Source: Flaccisagitta enflata (lineage: Eukaryota; Chaetognatha; Sagittoidea; Aphragmophora). Taken from it: a stretch of 64,000 nucleotides of DNA. The notes below the pieces were generated by a model, which had not been told where the DNA came from, did not search any database, and worked only from the letters and a program-made list of their open reading frames with translations. Positions 36,484 through 48,682 of the stretch are shown piece after piece (position 1 is the stretch's first letter; the number at the start of each line of letters is the position of its first letter). The DNA lies in assembly GCA_965153355.1 (NCBI GenBank), contig OZ231127.1:70928001-70992000 (forward strand), in the 5' to 3' direction. A program made the translations under genes and the position numbers.

Positions 36484-36855
36484 AAACTTGCTGAACATAC
36501 GGAGAAAAAAAGTTTTGTGATCATGAAAGACTTCATAGCTGATTGAAGTCCAATATTTTCGATTCACATACGACAGTGACGCCACTGCGATGTCTTGAAT
36601 TGAAAAAAAGGAAAAAAGAATAATCTGACTGCGAATTCTATTCCGTCATTCACAAGCTTCATGCGCTGCCCCCTAGATACTGTTTCTATTACTGTCCTAT
36701 TTATTTCTACCTCCTTACTTCATCTCATTGATCGAGGAACTTTCTTTTTCAGGGGGGAAAACAAGGATAGGCTATACGTTGATAGTGAAACAAGGAACTG
36801 TGAAAAAGCAAGGTGAAGCAGATTTACCCGAGGACAAAAAAAAGTGACTTCTAAA
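36484..36855. other. Spacer COX15 to HCCS
   Basis: 372 bp, no gene. A very strong acceptor, GAACTTTCTTTTTCAG, ends at 36752, 104 nt before the HCCS ATG. Confidence 0.5.
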
Positions 36856-39800
36856 ATGGGTGGCGTAAATTCGACTGACGCGGCTCAAGGATATCTTCTG
36901 TCAGACTCTGCCTCTCCCACGGTCGCCGCCGCCACCGCCACCGCCACCTCCAACATCGTTCTCCCCATTTCCGTAACACAAACGCCACCACCAGCTAATC
37001 ACACCCTTCTCCAAAACACAGCCGCCGTCCCTCCGCCGGAATGTCCCATGCACGCTAAGTTGGCAGGAGCAGCGGCAGCAACGTCGCCGCCAGCTGCCGC
37101 GCCGGTCACGGAGGAGGCACATTTAGCTCATTTGGCCGAAGTCCCGAGTGAATGTCCGATGGCAGATCAACTTAATGCCGAAAGGTTCGTTTAATCGCCC
37201 TATAGACTTAGAAATTAATTCTGTCATCGGATTTTATGTATTTTAATTGGTTTTGATTGGTCAAGTTGGTTCACGAAAAAACAAACGAGTAATGACTTTT
37301 TGAATGACTCAACAAATACGGCAGTCTACTACACTCTTTTCAGTTTTTAAGGACCGGTAAAATTTTTCTGAGGCTGGGACATCCTTAGATTTTGGTAGAT
37401 TTGAGGCTGAGATGTTCTTAATGCATCCCTAATATTTTTTTGTAGTTCTATACTGTTAATAAAAAAAATTGTAAAAACTTGAATTTGTGTGAAAAATGGA
37501 TTAGAAATTACCAATGCTGCAATGATTAATTTGTATTTGTTTAAAAACAAAATTACTATATTCTTTTTTGAAGATTTATCTTTAAACAATTCTCACAGCA
37601 ATGAATCTTGATTTGAGGCTGGCGGTTGTCCTTAAAATGTTCTTAAATTTTGGCAAAATTTCAGCCTCATGTCCTTAAAAACTTTGTGCTTGCTCAATAA
37701 AAAGAGTGTAATACGGCAGTGTTTACTTTAAAAATTTGCAGAAAGCAGCAAGCGTTGGCTATGAACTTGGTGGAAGGCATGGCTGAGCCGGATATCGACC
37801 CCACAAATCGAATGCCCCCGCCAAACCAACAGCCTTCACCGGGACAACCATTCTTGCTGTCCACAGACAGACAAACGTCTACTATCCCGAAAGCCACGGC
37901 TGAAGGAGAAAACTGGGTCTATCCTTCAGAACAAATGTTCTGGAATGCCATGTTGAGGAAAGGTAAACAATGTTGCAAGGCGAAGGTATTGATATCCTAT
38001 TTGAATTGAATTGAATTATACATTTTATGACTTTTAATCGATGATGTACTGAACAGACACCGTTTTACTGATCCCATGCTTTGTGCTTGCGTTAGGCTGG
38101 CGATGGAGAGATGAAGATATCGCGCCCGAAGATATGAGTAACATCATCAAGATTCACAACAGAAACAACGAGGATGCTTGGCAGGTCAGCTATGACATGA
38201 CCTGCTACACCTTGCAAACATTTTTGAGGGGGTTACTCGATTGCGAAATAATGGTTGCAAAATCGTCTGCCAATTGCTACGTTTTCTCTAGCTGCCATCA
38301 AAATTGATAATGATGATTATTATGATTATTATTTGAATTTTAGGAAGTATTAAAGTGGGAAGCTCTTCACGCGGATGAATGTCGAGATCCGAAACTGAAA
38401 TCTTTTGGAGGCAAAGCGAAAGATTTTTCACCAAGAGCCAGATTCAGACACTGGGTAAGTGCGCAGTTTCGAATCCACATAATTCTGAGTTCGATCCAAC
38501 GGATACGATTATAATCATGTAATAGAAAAGAATACCTCGCAAAATAAAAATAAATTAATTCTTTGAAAGACAATTTTATCTGGGGATTATAGTATCTGTA
38601 CGCTTCTTTCTTCCTCTATATCTGGTTTTACAGGTTTTGGGATACGATCTGCCCTTCGATCGTCACGACTGGATTGTTGATCGAAATGGAAAAGAGGTTA
38701 TTAACATTCTCTTTTGGGATTCCATTGGATGAAGTTTCTTCAAATGAATGTCTTTAAAAGGCTTCCATGCACTGCTTTGAGAATTGATTATGAAAACTTT
38801 TGGCCAACGTGAAGAACTCCTCACTGTGATTGTGTTTTTTTTCACGAATCCATGACTGCAACCTTACCCCTAACCCTACCCTTACCACACCCCTAAACCT
38901 GACATAATCTCTGACCCTACCCCTTACTCTAAACCCACCCGTTTCCCTAAACCCACCCGTTTCCCTAAACCAGCCCCTTTCCCTAAACCCACCCCTTTCC
39001 CTAAACCCACCCCTTTCCCTAAACCCACCCCTTTCCCTAAACCAGCCCCTTTCCCTAAACCCACCCCTTTCCCTAAACCAGCCCCTTTCCCTAAACCAGC
39101 CCCTTTCCCTAAACCAGCCCCTTTCCCTAAACCAGCCCCTTTCCCCAAACCAGCCCCTTTCCCTAAACCAGCCCCTTTCCCTAAACCAGCCCCTTTCCCT
39201 AAACCAGCCCCTTTCCCTAAACCAGCCCCTTTCCCTAAACCAGCCCCTTTCCCTCAACTAGCCCCTTACCCTCAACTAGCCCCTTACCCTCAACTAGCCC
39301 CTTACCCTCAACTAGCCCCTTACCCTAAACCTTCCCCTTACCGTAAACCAGCCCCTTACCCTAAACCAGCCCCTTACCCTAAGCCAGCCCCTTACCCTAA
39401 GCCAGCCCCTTGCCCTAAACCAGCCCCTTTCCCTAAACCAGCCCCTTTCCCTAAACCAGCCCCTTTCCCTAAACCAGCCCCTTTCCCTAAACCAGCCCCT
39501 TTCCCTAAACCAGCCCCTTTCCCTAAACCAGCCCCTTTCCCTAAACCAGCCCCTTTCCCTAAACCAGCCCCTTTCCCTAAACCAGCCCCTTTCCCTAAAC
39601 CAGCCACTTTCCCTAAACCAGTCCCTTACCCTCAACTAGCCCCTTACCCTCAACTAGCCCCTTACCCTCAAACCAGCCCCTTACCCTAAACCAGCCCCTT
39701 ACCCTAAACCAGCCCCTTACCGTAAACCAGCCCCTTACCGTAAACCAGCCCCTTACCCTAAGCCAGCCCCTTACCCTAAACCAGCCCCTTACCCTAAACC

Positions 39801-40190
39801 AGCCCCTTACCCTAAACCAGCCCCTTACCCTAAACCAGCCCCTTACCCTAAACCAGCCCCTTACCCTAAACCAGCCCCTTACCCTCAGAGAAACTCTAGC
39901 TAAAACCCACCCGCGCGAAAGTATTTATCAGCCGGGAAAAAACAAAAGACCAATCTCCCTTTCTCCTAAACCAAACATGAATACTCCTTACCTCTCAGGT
40001 CCGCTACATCATCGATTACTACGACGGCGGCGAAGTGGCCAAGGACTACCGCTTTACGATTCTGGACGTTCGTCCTGCATTTGACTCTGTCGAGGCTTGG
40101 TTTGACCGCAGCCGGGTCACGTGGTGGCGCTGGAGGCAAGAGGCGCAAGAGTGGTGGAATGGAACCGACATCAACGACGAACACTCTTAG
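36856..40190 (+). CDS. HCCS: Holocytochrome c synthase
   Basis: Exons 36856-37184, 37742-37962, 38096-38184, 38344-38454, 38634-38696, 39999-40190; 334 residues. Attaches heme covalently to apocytochrome c in the intermembrane space. Seen: two CP heme-regulatory motifs in the N-terminal region ([16 protein letters not shown]), [49 protein letters not shown] (with the axial heme His), [49 protein letters not shown] and the terminal WWRW. The C-terminus extends about 20 residues past the animal consensus end. The Ala/Pro-rich N-terminal 100 residues are longer than in human. Intron 1 holds a MITE and intron 5 a telomere-like minisatellite. Confidence 0.97.
37330..37710. mobile_element. MITE family T, copy 1 (HCCS intron 1)
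   Basis: Ends TACACTCTTTT and AAAAGAGTGTA, with inner pairing TTTTTAAGGAC / GTCCTTAAAAA. Interior motifs are TTCTTAAATTTTGGCAAAAT and CAGCCTCATGTCC. ATACGGCAGT occurs on both sides (37316-37325 and 37711-37720), with four extra bases on the left. Copy 2 is at 59939-60377. Confidence 0.85.
38866..39890. repeat. Telomere-like 18-bp minisatellite in HCCS intron 5
   Basis: More than 50 copies of CCCTAAACCAGCCCCTTT. Blocks of CCTTT-, CCTTA- and CTCAACTAG-type variants are arranged in zones. Each unit contains CCCTAAA, the complement of a TTTAGGG telomere word. The minus strand is G-rich with GGGG, GG and GGG runs. Frames are open because 18 is a multiple of three; not coding. Confidence 0.97.
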
Positions 40191-40635
40191 AGAAGAGGCG
40201 GAGTGCAAAGCGCAGTGCAGAAACATAATGCTCCAGATTTGATGAGAAAGGATGTTGCCGTTCATTGCATGAGAACTCTTTAAGGCAAGTGAATGACGAT
40301 ACCACTGCCTTTTTGCAGCAGCGAGTATACCGGTATGAAAAGTGACTGAACCTCTTGTCCTTTCTCAATGAATTTGGCGTATCGTTAGAGTGGTTTCAAT
40401 GCTCGCTCTTATTTATTTCTAGATTCGTCTTCTGTTAAGTTTTTCTCTCGCAGGGTCTCTCCCTCGCTCGCGGGTATCTACATTTGTTAGTTTATAGATG
40501 TTTTTTGTTTTCCCCGACCTGCTTCTCTGGGCGCATGTATCCGCTCATGGCGAAAGACTTATGTATTTAAATGTGTCAATGATTCGAATCAAACGAAACT
40601 TTTAATTTGGTGTCAGCAGAAATAACGCGAGAAAG
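40191..40635. other. Spacer HCCS to SDHAF4
   Basis: No gene. Candidate acceptors are TTAAGTTTTTCTCTCGCAG ending 40453 and TTAATTTGGTGTCAGCAG ending 40619 (17 nt before the ATG). Confidence 0.45.
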
Positions 40636-41241
40636 ATGAGTCATTTTCGAGCCGTTACCATGACAACGAGGACGTTGACCAGCTGTTGCAGAAGATGGAA
40701 TGCAGACTTCTTGTCAAGACATTCCACATTTGTTAATGGAAACTCTCACGGGTTAATTAGCAGCAACTCTGTGATCAACAATTACCGCTCCATCCATTCA
40801 TTAGCCAATCGTGGTGTTGACTCTTGGACCGATGGGAATTCCATACCATCACTTCCTTTCACTCGGCGATTCTCCCTCACGTCCAATTCTCGATTGTCCC
40901 TTTCACCCTCCGCCTTTTCTTCTTCCTCCGCCTCCGTCGGGGATAAAAAGAAGGGCAAATCGACTCTGAAAAAGCCTTTCACTCCGAAGGGCAAGTTCGA
41001 CTTGGAGGATGACGCGAAGAAGAAAGAGTTGGATCGAATTCGGGAAGAGTTGAAGATGAAAGAGGCCGCGGAAAGGATGGAAGAGGAAGAGGCGGAGGCG
41101 AAGAAGAAACAGGCGGAGGAGAATGAACTGACTTACGGCGAACGGATCAACGAAATGACCGGAGAAAGGGACGGACCCAAAGGACAAGAACCCACGGAAT
41201 ACGGAGATTGGCAGAGGAAAGGGAGAGTGTCGGATTTCTAA
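40636..41241 (+). CDS. SDHAF4: Succinate dehydrogenase assembly factor 4
   Basis: Single exon, 201 residues. Binds flavinylated SDHA in the matrix and promotes its joining to SDHB during complex II assembly, limiting ROS. The conserved DUF1674 C-terminus is clear: GERDGPKGQEPTEYGDWQRK then GRVSDF, preceded by KKPFTPKGKFDLEDD. The N-terminal ~100 residues are Ser/Arg-rich (MTTRTLTSCCRRWNADFLSR), fitting a long presequence. A Lys/Glu coiled segment of about 45 residues (KKKELDRIREELKMKEAAER) between these is longer than in most relatives. AATAAA at 41378-41383. It is the only intronless gene model in the window. Confidence 0.93.
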   Translation: MSHFRAVTMTTRTLTSCCRRWNADFLSRHSTFVNGNSHGLISSNSVINNYRSIHSLANRGVDSWTDGNSIPSLPFTRRFSLTSNSRLSLSPSAFSSSSASVGDKKKGKSTLKKPFTPKGKFDLEDDAKKKELDRIREELKMKEAAERMEEEEAEAKKKQAEENELTYGERINEMTGERDGPKGQEPTEYGDWQRKGRVSDF

Positions 41242-44200
41242 TTGAGTGGGGAAAAAGAGGGGGGGGGTCGATGAGGGACCGGGATTGAGGGCTTTTGCAA
41301 GAGCGGGCGAACGTTAGCACCCATTATTCAGATTGCAGTTGATGTCGCTTTACTGTCGTACCATTCTCAATCTATGAAATAAATATTGCAATACTATTGA
41401 TTTATCTCACTAGGACTAGGCATGAAACATATGCAGGGATTCTTGAACCGGTTTGCACAGGCTGTCTAAGTGAACTAATCTAGAGGTTTAAACCAAGAAA
41501 CCCCATTAAAATAGTCGGGAAACTACCTAGCGAGACCCTTGCCCCTGCCCTTGGATTTAGCCTTTTCGCCAAGGAGGAAGAGGAAAACCCCATGTTAAAC
41601 CAATGGGAGGCGGATCGACCCTTTGTTTTAACGTCATTTTGTTGTATACCAACTATTTACTTTGTACAATGTGTCAATAACATTGTCATGAAACCTTTTT
41701 AGCTTCCTTATCTGCTGAAAGATTTCCTTTTTTGTTGAGGACATACAACTCAATATAAGGGGCTCTGTCTGTCCATCTGTTGGTCCGTCTGTTGGCTGAT
41801 CACGTTTTGAGTTGAAAATGCAATAAACATGCAGTTATTATTGAGTGCAGTGTGTGTTGGTGTGTGTGTGTGTGGTTTTGTGTGTAGGTGTGTGTGGAAG
41901 GGGATAAGGTTGTTGTCCCCAGGGTGTTGTTGTTGCTGTTGTTGTTGTTGTTGTTGTTGTGGTTGTTGTTGTTGTTGCCACGCAATTCTAATGAAATATA
42001 CCTTCTACGGAAGAACGTTGTCGGATCAAGTATGGACATTTTGGTAATTCTAAATGACTGGTCATATGTATCATAGCTAGATTTGGAGCTGTCAGAATAC
42101 AGTGAGATTGAGTCAGGGGGGGGGGCTGGGGGTTGGATACCCCTGCTTGCCCTACCATGATGTTGTGACCAGGCATGTAGATTATGGAGTAGCAGGTAGC
42201 GCCAAAACTCGGCCTTTTGGGCAGTAGAGAAGAAGAGAAGAAGAAGAAGAAGAAGAAGAAGAAGAAGAAGAAAGAGAAAGAAGAGAGAGAGAGAGAAAGA
42301 AAGAGAAGAGTAGTGGTAGAAAAAGGAAGGATGTAAGGAAGGAAGGATGAAAGAATGGATGGAAGTGAGAATGGAAGGAAGGATGAAAGGAAGGATGGAA
42401 GGAAGGGAGAAAGGAGAGAGGGAAAAAAAGAAATGCAGAAAGAACGCTCTTGTATGTCAAATTGCTCACGTTTGTACATGGTCTTTTGATCAGATTGACT
42501 TATCCTTATATGTTAACCTTTACACCTATAGCTAAAAAAAGCATTGGACGAATATGTGTTTATCTGCTTGGTATCTCCAGACACATTGATGTGAAAGCCT
42601 GGGATCGATCTTTAATGTTAAAAAAAATTGTACATTTTAGTTTAGCACAAAAACTTGATGCAGCTTTCATGTTTGGACACATGAAACAAGTATTTGCTTG
42701 AATTGACTTATCTTGCATTGTATTTGTGATTAAATGAACTAATGCCCTAAGTGTTGCAATACTTATGTCCTAGGTATAATAAGTCGCGTGCAGGACATAA
42801 ATAGCTTAAGATGACTTAAATTGACTTAAAATGACTTGAAATGACTTTAAAAAAATTGAAATGACTTAAAAGAACTTAAAATGACATAAATGACTTAATT
42901 GACCTGATTGAATAAAGTGACTTAATATAACATAACATGACTTAAAATGACTTAGGACTTAGAATGACTTAGAATGACTTGATATGACTTAAAATGACAT
43001 TTGGAAAGGAGCTGTGAGCGCGAAAGGCTTAAAAATGCCGAAAAAGTAAAAAGGGGACAGACAGTTTTTGCCGGGTTTGCTCGGGATTTGTGGCAATTTT
43101 CATATTTGGATCTCAAAACCCAGTTTCAGGCCTGTAGACTGACAGATGGACTGAGCGAGAGAGCGAGAGAGCGAGAGAGCGAGAGAGAGAGAGAGAGAGA
43201 GAGGAAGGAGGAAAAAAGAAAAAAAAGGAGAAAATTCATGGAAAGTATAACTATTGGCAGTAGCAAATCATAAAACATGATTAGTAGAACACAATTTAAC
43301 ACTATCTAAACCTTAAACACACTGTTTCATTGCTTTACCGCGCTGCATCGCGCTGCATCGCGGGGAAGAAAATCAAGGCAAGGGGGGGGGGAAATAATCA
43401 AAGGTTATGGAACTATATACACCTATGCCATGAAAGTCGTCGATATCGCTTTTCTACGTCAAATACTTAATTTTTACCATCTTCATATCAAATTTCATTG
43501 TGTTGAGGGCAGATTTACTATCTATATTGCTCATATCACTTTTCCGCCTAATTATGTGAGTCCTGTTAGAGACAGAGGGGCTAACAGACAGAAGAAATGA
43601 CAGAGTAGTAAATTAAACTCTTAAAACATGTTTGTTGATCATCTGACTAAATATAAGATATCCATCTGCAATAATTCATGATCATTTCTATAAAATGTAA
43701 AAATCTTGATCAAAACAAACCTGTACCAAATGATACCAGCTAACCTGGTTGAATTACAAAGATCACTTTTGTGTGTTTCAATAGATATTGTAAGGGCTAA
43801 TTAGCACAGCTCAAAACGAGAATACTTCAGTTTTCTGTTTTCCTTTAAATCAAAGTTTTCTATTTCAGTTTAACTTTTTTCATTACCTAGTCTGAAGGCA
43901 GTAAAACCTGTTTTAAATGATCTGGGGTAATCTGCAATGTCTGCCGCCAAAGATAGCAAAGAAAACTTTTTTTGCACAGACGTAATGGACAGACAGATGG
44001 ATAAACAGACGGACAGACTCTCTCAAAGAGAAGCGTTCCAGATTCACGCATCTTAAAAGAGAATGATATGCTTAACATGTAATCATAATGAATATACCAT
44101 TTAAGTAAGTCACAATAGTTGCAATTGCATTCAAACACCTATGTACGTTCATGATTGTCAAAAAGCTCATTTGCATATTGCAGTAAACTTCAATTTTGTA

Positions 44201-44664
44201 CAATTACGCATAGGTGTCCTTTCTAACATCAATAAATACATCGTAAATGTGTTTGAATACATTTAACTAATGATAGATTATTGTCTTATGTATTTTTGGT
44301 TAATATCATTGATTTTATTGACCTACATGAATCAATTTTTTCATTCTCTTTTTAACCCTTGGTTGAAAACGGCCTACGTTTATAGACTATGTTTTTAGAC
44401 AAATTCTTGTCATCCAGCCCCAGGGGTGGTGGGTGCTCGCTCGAGGGGTTCCCCATTAAAAATCGCACATTGGCGTATCAAAAAATGAAGAAATCATAGC
44501 AGATAACCTATCACCCGACCGTCACACTCGTAGCTGATATCCACTGTACTCAACTTTTATCCCTACTAGGACGACAGGTGACTCTTCACCGTTGTTTCGT
44601 CAATTTGGTAGCTTTGAAAAGGAAATTATAACCTGGAACTGTTACGCATTAACAATTGTTAAGA
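41242..44664. other. Long repeat-rich spacer SDHAF4 to NIFK
   Basis: No gene found in 3.4 kb. It holds a TG/GTGT run (41848-41895), (GTT)n 41925-41980, (GAA)n 42228-42275, GA/GGAA/GGAT purine repeats to 42430, a TGACTTAAAA-type decamer repeat 42800-42995, (GA)n 43155-43205, and a likely hairpin module ending ACGCATCTTAAAAG near 44059. A strong acceptor, CAACTTTTATCCCTACTAG, ends at 44569, 96 nt before the NIFK ATG. Confidence 0.6.
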
Positions 44665-45709
44665 ATGGCCCCATTGAAGAAAAATCGTGTTCGCGGAGGT
44701 ACTAATGCCATCGATGCCATCGGTGGATCCAAATCCTTTCTGGCGCTGGAAGACGATGACCAGAAAGACTTTGAGCGCCGCGTCGCCGATCACAAGGAGA
44801 ACATGAAAGGCGGCGCCGGTGGTGGCACTGGTGGCGCCAAAACAGTCGGTTCCAACATTCCCGGTGTCATGTATCTCGGTCACGTGCCTCACGGGTTCTA
44901 CGAAAAGGAAATGCGCGCGTTTTTCTCGCAGTTTGGCGCTGTCACAAAGCTGAGGCTGTCGAGATCCAAACGCACCGGAAATTCCAAAGGTGGGCAAACG
45001 AATTGACGGGATGTATGGTAAGCAATGAAGCAAACTGACTGAAAAAGAAAACTTGATTAAGTGAAAAAAAAAACAAAAAAACAAATCAAATGAATTGACA
45101 GAAAAGGCATTTTGATTGACAGATAAAAAGCTTTTTGATTGACAGAAAAAATATCATCTAATCCGGAATGAAAAGCGTATATATGAATATCATGACAAAT
45201 AAGTGGCCGATGGATGGATGATCGAATAGAAGTGTCTGGATCATAAGGCTGTAAAGTGGTTCAATTAACTGTAGTTAAATTCTCTGTAATCAACAACTCT
45301 TCCCCTATTCCACCACATCGCAGGCTACGCTTTCTTAGAATTCAAACACGAGGAAGTGGCCAAAGTGGCGGCCGACACGATGAACAATTATCTCATGTAT
45401 CGTCAACTTCTCAAATGCGAGTTCGTTCCCGGAGACAAACTGCATCCGGACACGTTCAAGAATTGCCATCGACCTTTCCGGCCGCCGACGGGCGCTTTGA
45501 AGAGCCGGCAGCGTCACAACGCTCCCAAGACGGAAGAGCAACTGAAGCGGAAGGTCAAACAGAGAACCGACAGGATGAAGAAGAAGACGGAAGCGCTGAA
45601 AGCCCTGGGAATCGATTATCAATGCCAAGTGGACTCGGATGAATCCAAAGCCAAGGATGTTGCCGTGGTTGCCGATGCGGCTCAACCGACATCTATGGAG
45701 ACGAGCTGA
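44665..45709 (+). CDS. NIFK: MKI67 FHA-interacting nucleolar phosphoprotein-like RNA-binding protein
   Basis: Exons 44665-44989 and 45324-45709; 236 residues. One RRM: RNP2 in [13 protein letters not shown] and RNP1 in [13 protein letters not shown], split by the intron. After the [23 protein letters not shown] and the basic helix ([20 protein letters not shown]) are diagnostic of the NIFK/Nop15 family, nucleolar factors in pre-60S ribosome assembly (27S/ITS2 processing). The FHA-binding C-terminal extension of vertebrate NIFK is absent or unrecognisable. It is one of the few non-mitochondrial, non-redox genes in the cluster. Confidence 0.93.
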
Positions 45710-46490
45710 GATTCCTACGTTTACGTTTCGATTCAGTTGCCTTGCAGTGCGAAATATGCCCGTGAATTCTTTCTGCAACTGCCTCAGTTGCGTTAGATGA
45801 TATATCAAATGGGCGAATTTCGCGTGCGGCTCTGCAAAAGTCATTGTTCCGTGTAACCAGCTACTTTCCTTCCGCGATCACATTAATCATTTTCTCGTTT
45901 CGAATCTAGGTTATTTTTCATTTTCTGTAATGTTCCTTTTTCAGATGATTTAGTAACCAACCTTAAAAAAAACCTTTCCGCTTTGATAAGCCTCTTATCG
46001 CCCTCGATAATTGTTATCTTGTACGATCGACTCGAGGGCCATTTAATTGGGGCCTTCTTTACAAGAATTGGTATATAAAGCTGGGATAGATTCTCCCGAG
46101 ACTTCCAAGGTCGTTTTCACAACAGGCGTGGCTATTAGCTTGTTACCTGAATGTCTGAAGACCAGAGAAAACTTTCAAAATAAAAACTTTACATAATAAT
46201 CAAATTAGTTCGTATCATTCATATATTTAAGTGTCACCAAACCAAAACGTAATCAAAAGTTATTGACAGGGTTTAAGTTCGTCATTAAGACGGTCGAACT
46301 TTACGTCACGGCAATTGCGACATGGCAGTGTCACGATTGATTGATTGCGCTTTACATTCCTGGATTTAGCAGAAACCTGCCCAGCCAGTTCTCTCTTTTG
46401 AAGAAAGAGCCAGTTGCGTAATTGGGTGACTAGTACCAGGAATCTTTCTATTTTGGCAGATTCTCTACCCCGTAATCTGACTGAGGGTTG
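45710..46490. other. Spacer NIFK to selenoprotein S
   Basis: AATAAA at 46179-46184. An acceptor, TCTTTCTATTTTGGCAG, ends at 46459, 32 nt before the selenoprotein S ATG. No gene seen. Confidence 0.5.
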
Positions 46491-47802
46491 ATGGATTCAG
46501 AGCCGGAAGGCGGACTGGACGATGACGTCCACATGGAAACAGTCGATGAAGGACAAGAGGTTCCCCAACCTGCTCCGTCGGGTAATTTTACAGATCGACA
46601 TCCAAAGCCTATGAATAGCGTGAAATGTGCTTGAGTTAAATGATAATTATCAGCGCTATTATACACCTTGAACCCCGATTTGTTAATACCTTCAAGAATT
46701 GGTTTTGTTATGAATGATGGATGTTTAAATCTCATTTGGAAAATATGATCATGTATCTTCATGTATTGATCTTAGGCCCTACTGAGAACTCGAACCCCGG
46801 TTGGTTGGTGGACGGATTCTTCAGCTTTTTTGACGTAATCCAAGACAATGGGTGGATTTTGTTGGTGATCTTGATCGGCCTTTGGTTTCTCAAACGTAAA
46901 TTGGAGGAGCATTTGAGAGAGAAGAGAAAACGAGATGACGACGGCATGCATGCCAAAGATCCTGATAAACTGCTGGATCTGGTATGAGTAAGAAGGTTTC
47001 TCTTCTCACTTTAACATTTTTTTTGCCTCATAAACTTTGATTTTCATCATTCTCATTTCTCACCTTTGAATTTCCTGCTCTTCGTCATTGATTTTCACCG
47101 TCCTCACCTTTGATTTTCCGCCTCTTCTCTCATTTTCCTCCTTGACTTTCATCATCCTCACCTTTGACCTTCCTCTTCATCCTTGGTTTTTCTTCTTCCC
47201 CTCTTTCACTCTCTTCCTTGACTAGGATTTTCCTCTTCCTCATCTTTGATTTTCCCCTTCCTCATCTTTGATTTTCCTCTTCCTCATCCCTAATTTTCTG
47301 TGTTCTTCCTCTATGATTTTCTTCTTCCTCATCTTTGATCTTCCGCATCGTCATCTTTAATTTTCCTAATCTTGACCTTCCCATTTCTTACCATTCATTG
47401 CATAACTTGGCCATATATTCTATCTCTTCTCCTCCTCCTCAACATCGACAGCAACTTCGTCGCGAGGAGCGAATCCGGCGTCTTCAGGAGCAGCAAGACG
47501 CCGCCGCCGCCGTCGCCGCCGAGAAGCAGCGAGAAAAGGAAGAGAAAGAACGCAAAGAAAGGATTCAGGACTACGACGACTTTCTCGCCGGCAAAGGATA
47601 CAAGCCCAAGTCCAAGTATGGCACCGGAAACACTTCCTCCAACGAAGAAAACGCTGATCCTCCTTCGCCACCGTCTTTGTTAACGAATCGGCCGCGCCCG
47701 AGGCTGAGAAACGACGATTACAACCCAATGATGGGCAGCGGAGGTTCTGGCGGCTATCGACCCGCGCCCCGAGGCGGCGCCGGCGGAGGCGGATGAGGCT
47801 AA
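46491..47802 (+). CDS. SELENOS: Selenoprotein S (VIMP), Sec read-through of TGA
   Basis: Exons 46491-46581, 46776-46981, 47452-47802; 215 residues counting selenocysteine at 214. A single-pass ER-membrane component of ERAD that recruits p97/VCP and has a redox-active Sec. Seen: an acidic N-terminus, transmembrane segment NGWILLVILIGLWFLKRKLE, a long charged coiled helix (EERIRRLQEQQDAAAAVAAE), and the family tail NDDYNPMMGSGG...GGYRPAPRGG. The frame then reads GGA-TGA-GGC-TAA, i.e. G-U-G-stop, exactly the penultimate-Sec ending of animal selenoprotein S. Ordinary gene finders would stop at 47796 and lose the last two residues. I did not find a convincing SECIS in the first ~350 bp of the 3' region. 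Confidence 0.93.
47794..47796 (+). other. SELENOS: Predicted selenocysteine codon (TGA)
   Basis: In-frame TGA followed by GGC and TAA, matching the family-invariant terminal -Gly-Sec-Gly. Recoding needs a SECIS downstream, which was not identified by eye. Confidence 0.85.
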
Positions 47803-48200
47803 TTTCGTACTCTTTTGACGTCATCTTCCGCAGAATGACGCGAGCGCGTTTCCTCTCTCCACTCGCCACAGTTACTGATTAAATCGCTTAATTAATCATG
47901 TCAGATTTTTATGAGCCTGACGATCACATTCCATTACAGTGGAGGAGAGGAAACGCATTCTTTAAATATCAAAAGAGTACGAGAAACATTTGTATGCGTG
48001 TGCTTTGCTTCGTGAATATTCTTCCTCGTTATCTCACATGCGACGCAGATCTTTGATCAGATGCCAAGCTCAATTGTATTGTTAGCCAAGATCTTTTTGC
48101 GCTTGTGTGCGTGATATTTATGACGTCAAGAACTTAAAAAGATACTCGTGTCTTGGTTCTATGGCCGATGCCGAGGTTGGATATGAGAAGCAACCATCCT

Positions 48201-48232
<32 letters not shown>

Positions 48233-48650
48233 TTTCTTTCTTTCTTTCTTTCTTTCTTTTTCTTTCTTTTTCTTTCTTTTTCTTTCTTTTTCTTTCTTTT
48301 TCTTTCTTTTTCTTTCTTTTTCTTTCTTTTTCTTTCTTTCTTTGTTTTTCTTTCTTTCTTTGTCTTTCTTTCTTTGTCTTTCTTTCTTTGTCTTTCTTTC
48401 TTTGTCTTTCTTTCTTTGTCTTTCTTTCTTTCTTTGTCTTTCTCTCTTTCTTTGTCTTTCTTTCTTTCTTTGTCTTTCTCTCTTTCTTTGTCTTTCTTTC
48501 TTTCTTTCTTTGTCTTTCTTTCTTTCTTTGTCTTTCTTTCTTTCTTTCTTTGTCTTTCTTTCTTTGTCTTTCTTTGTCTTTCTTTGTCTTTCTTTGTCTT
48601 TCTTTGTCTTTCTTTCTTTCTTTCTTTCGTTTTCTTTCTTTCTTTCTTTG

Positions 48651-48682
<32 letters not shown>

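Noticed and set aside
38754-39635. RERGWF / GKGAGL repeat proteins on the minus strand
   Set aside because: 18-bp telomere-like array in an HCCS intron; open by periodicity.
40903-41187. Minus-strand frame opposite SDHAF4
   Set aside because: Mirror of a conserved SDHAF4 reading frame on the + strand.
42450-42701. 83-residue frame in the SDHAF4-NIFK spacer
   Set aside because: No recognisable motif and flanked by simple repeats; expected by chance in AT-rich spacer.
47834-47877. Candidate SECIS beginning ATGACGCGAG and ending TGAT
   Set aside because: The two sides do not form the required helix next to the core, and no apical AA is placed correctly. Another ATGA at 48120 also fails to pair.
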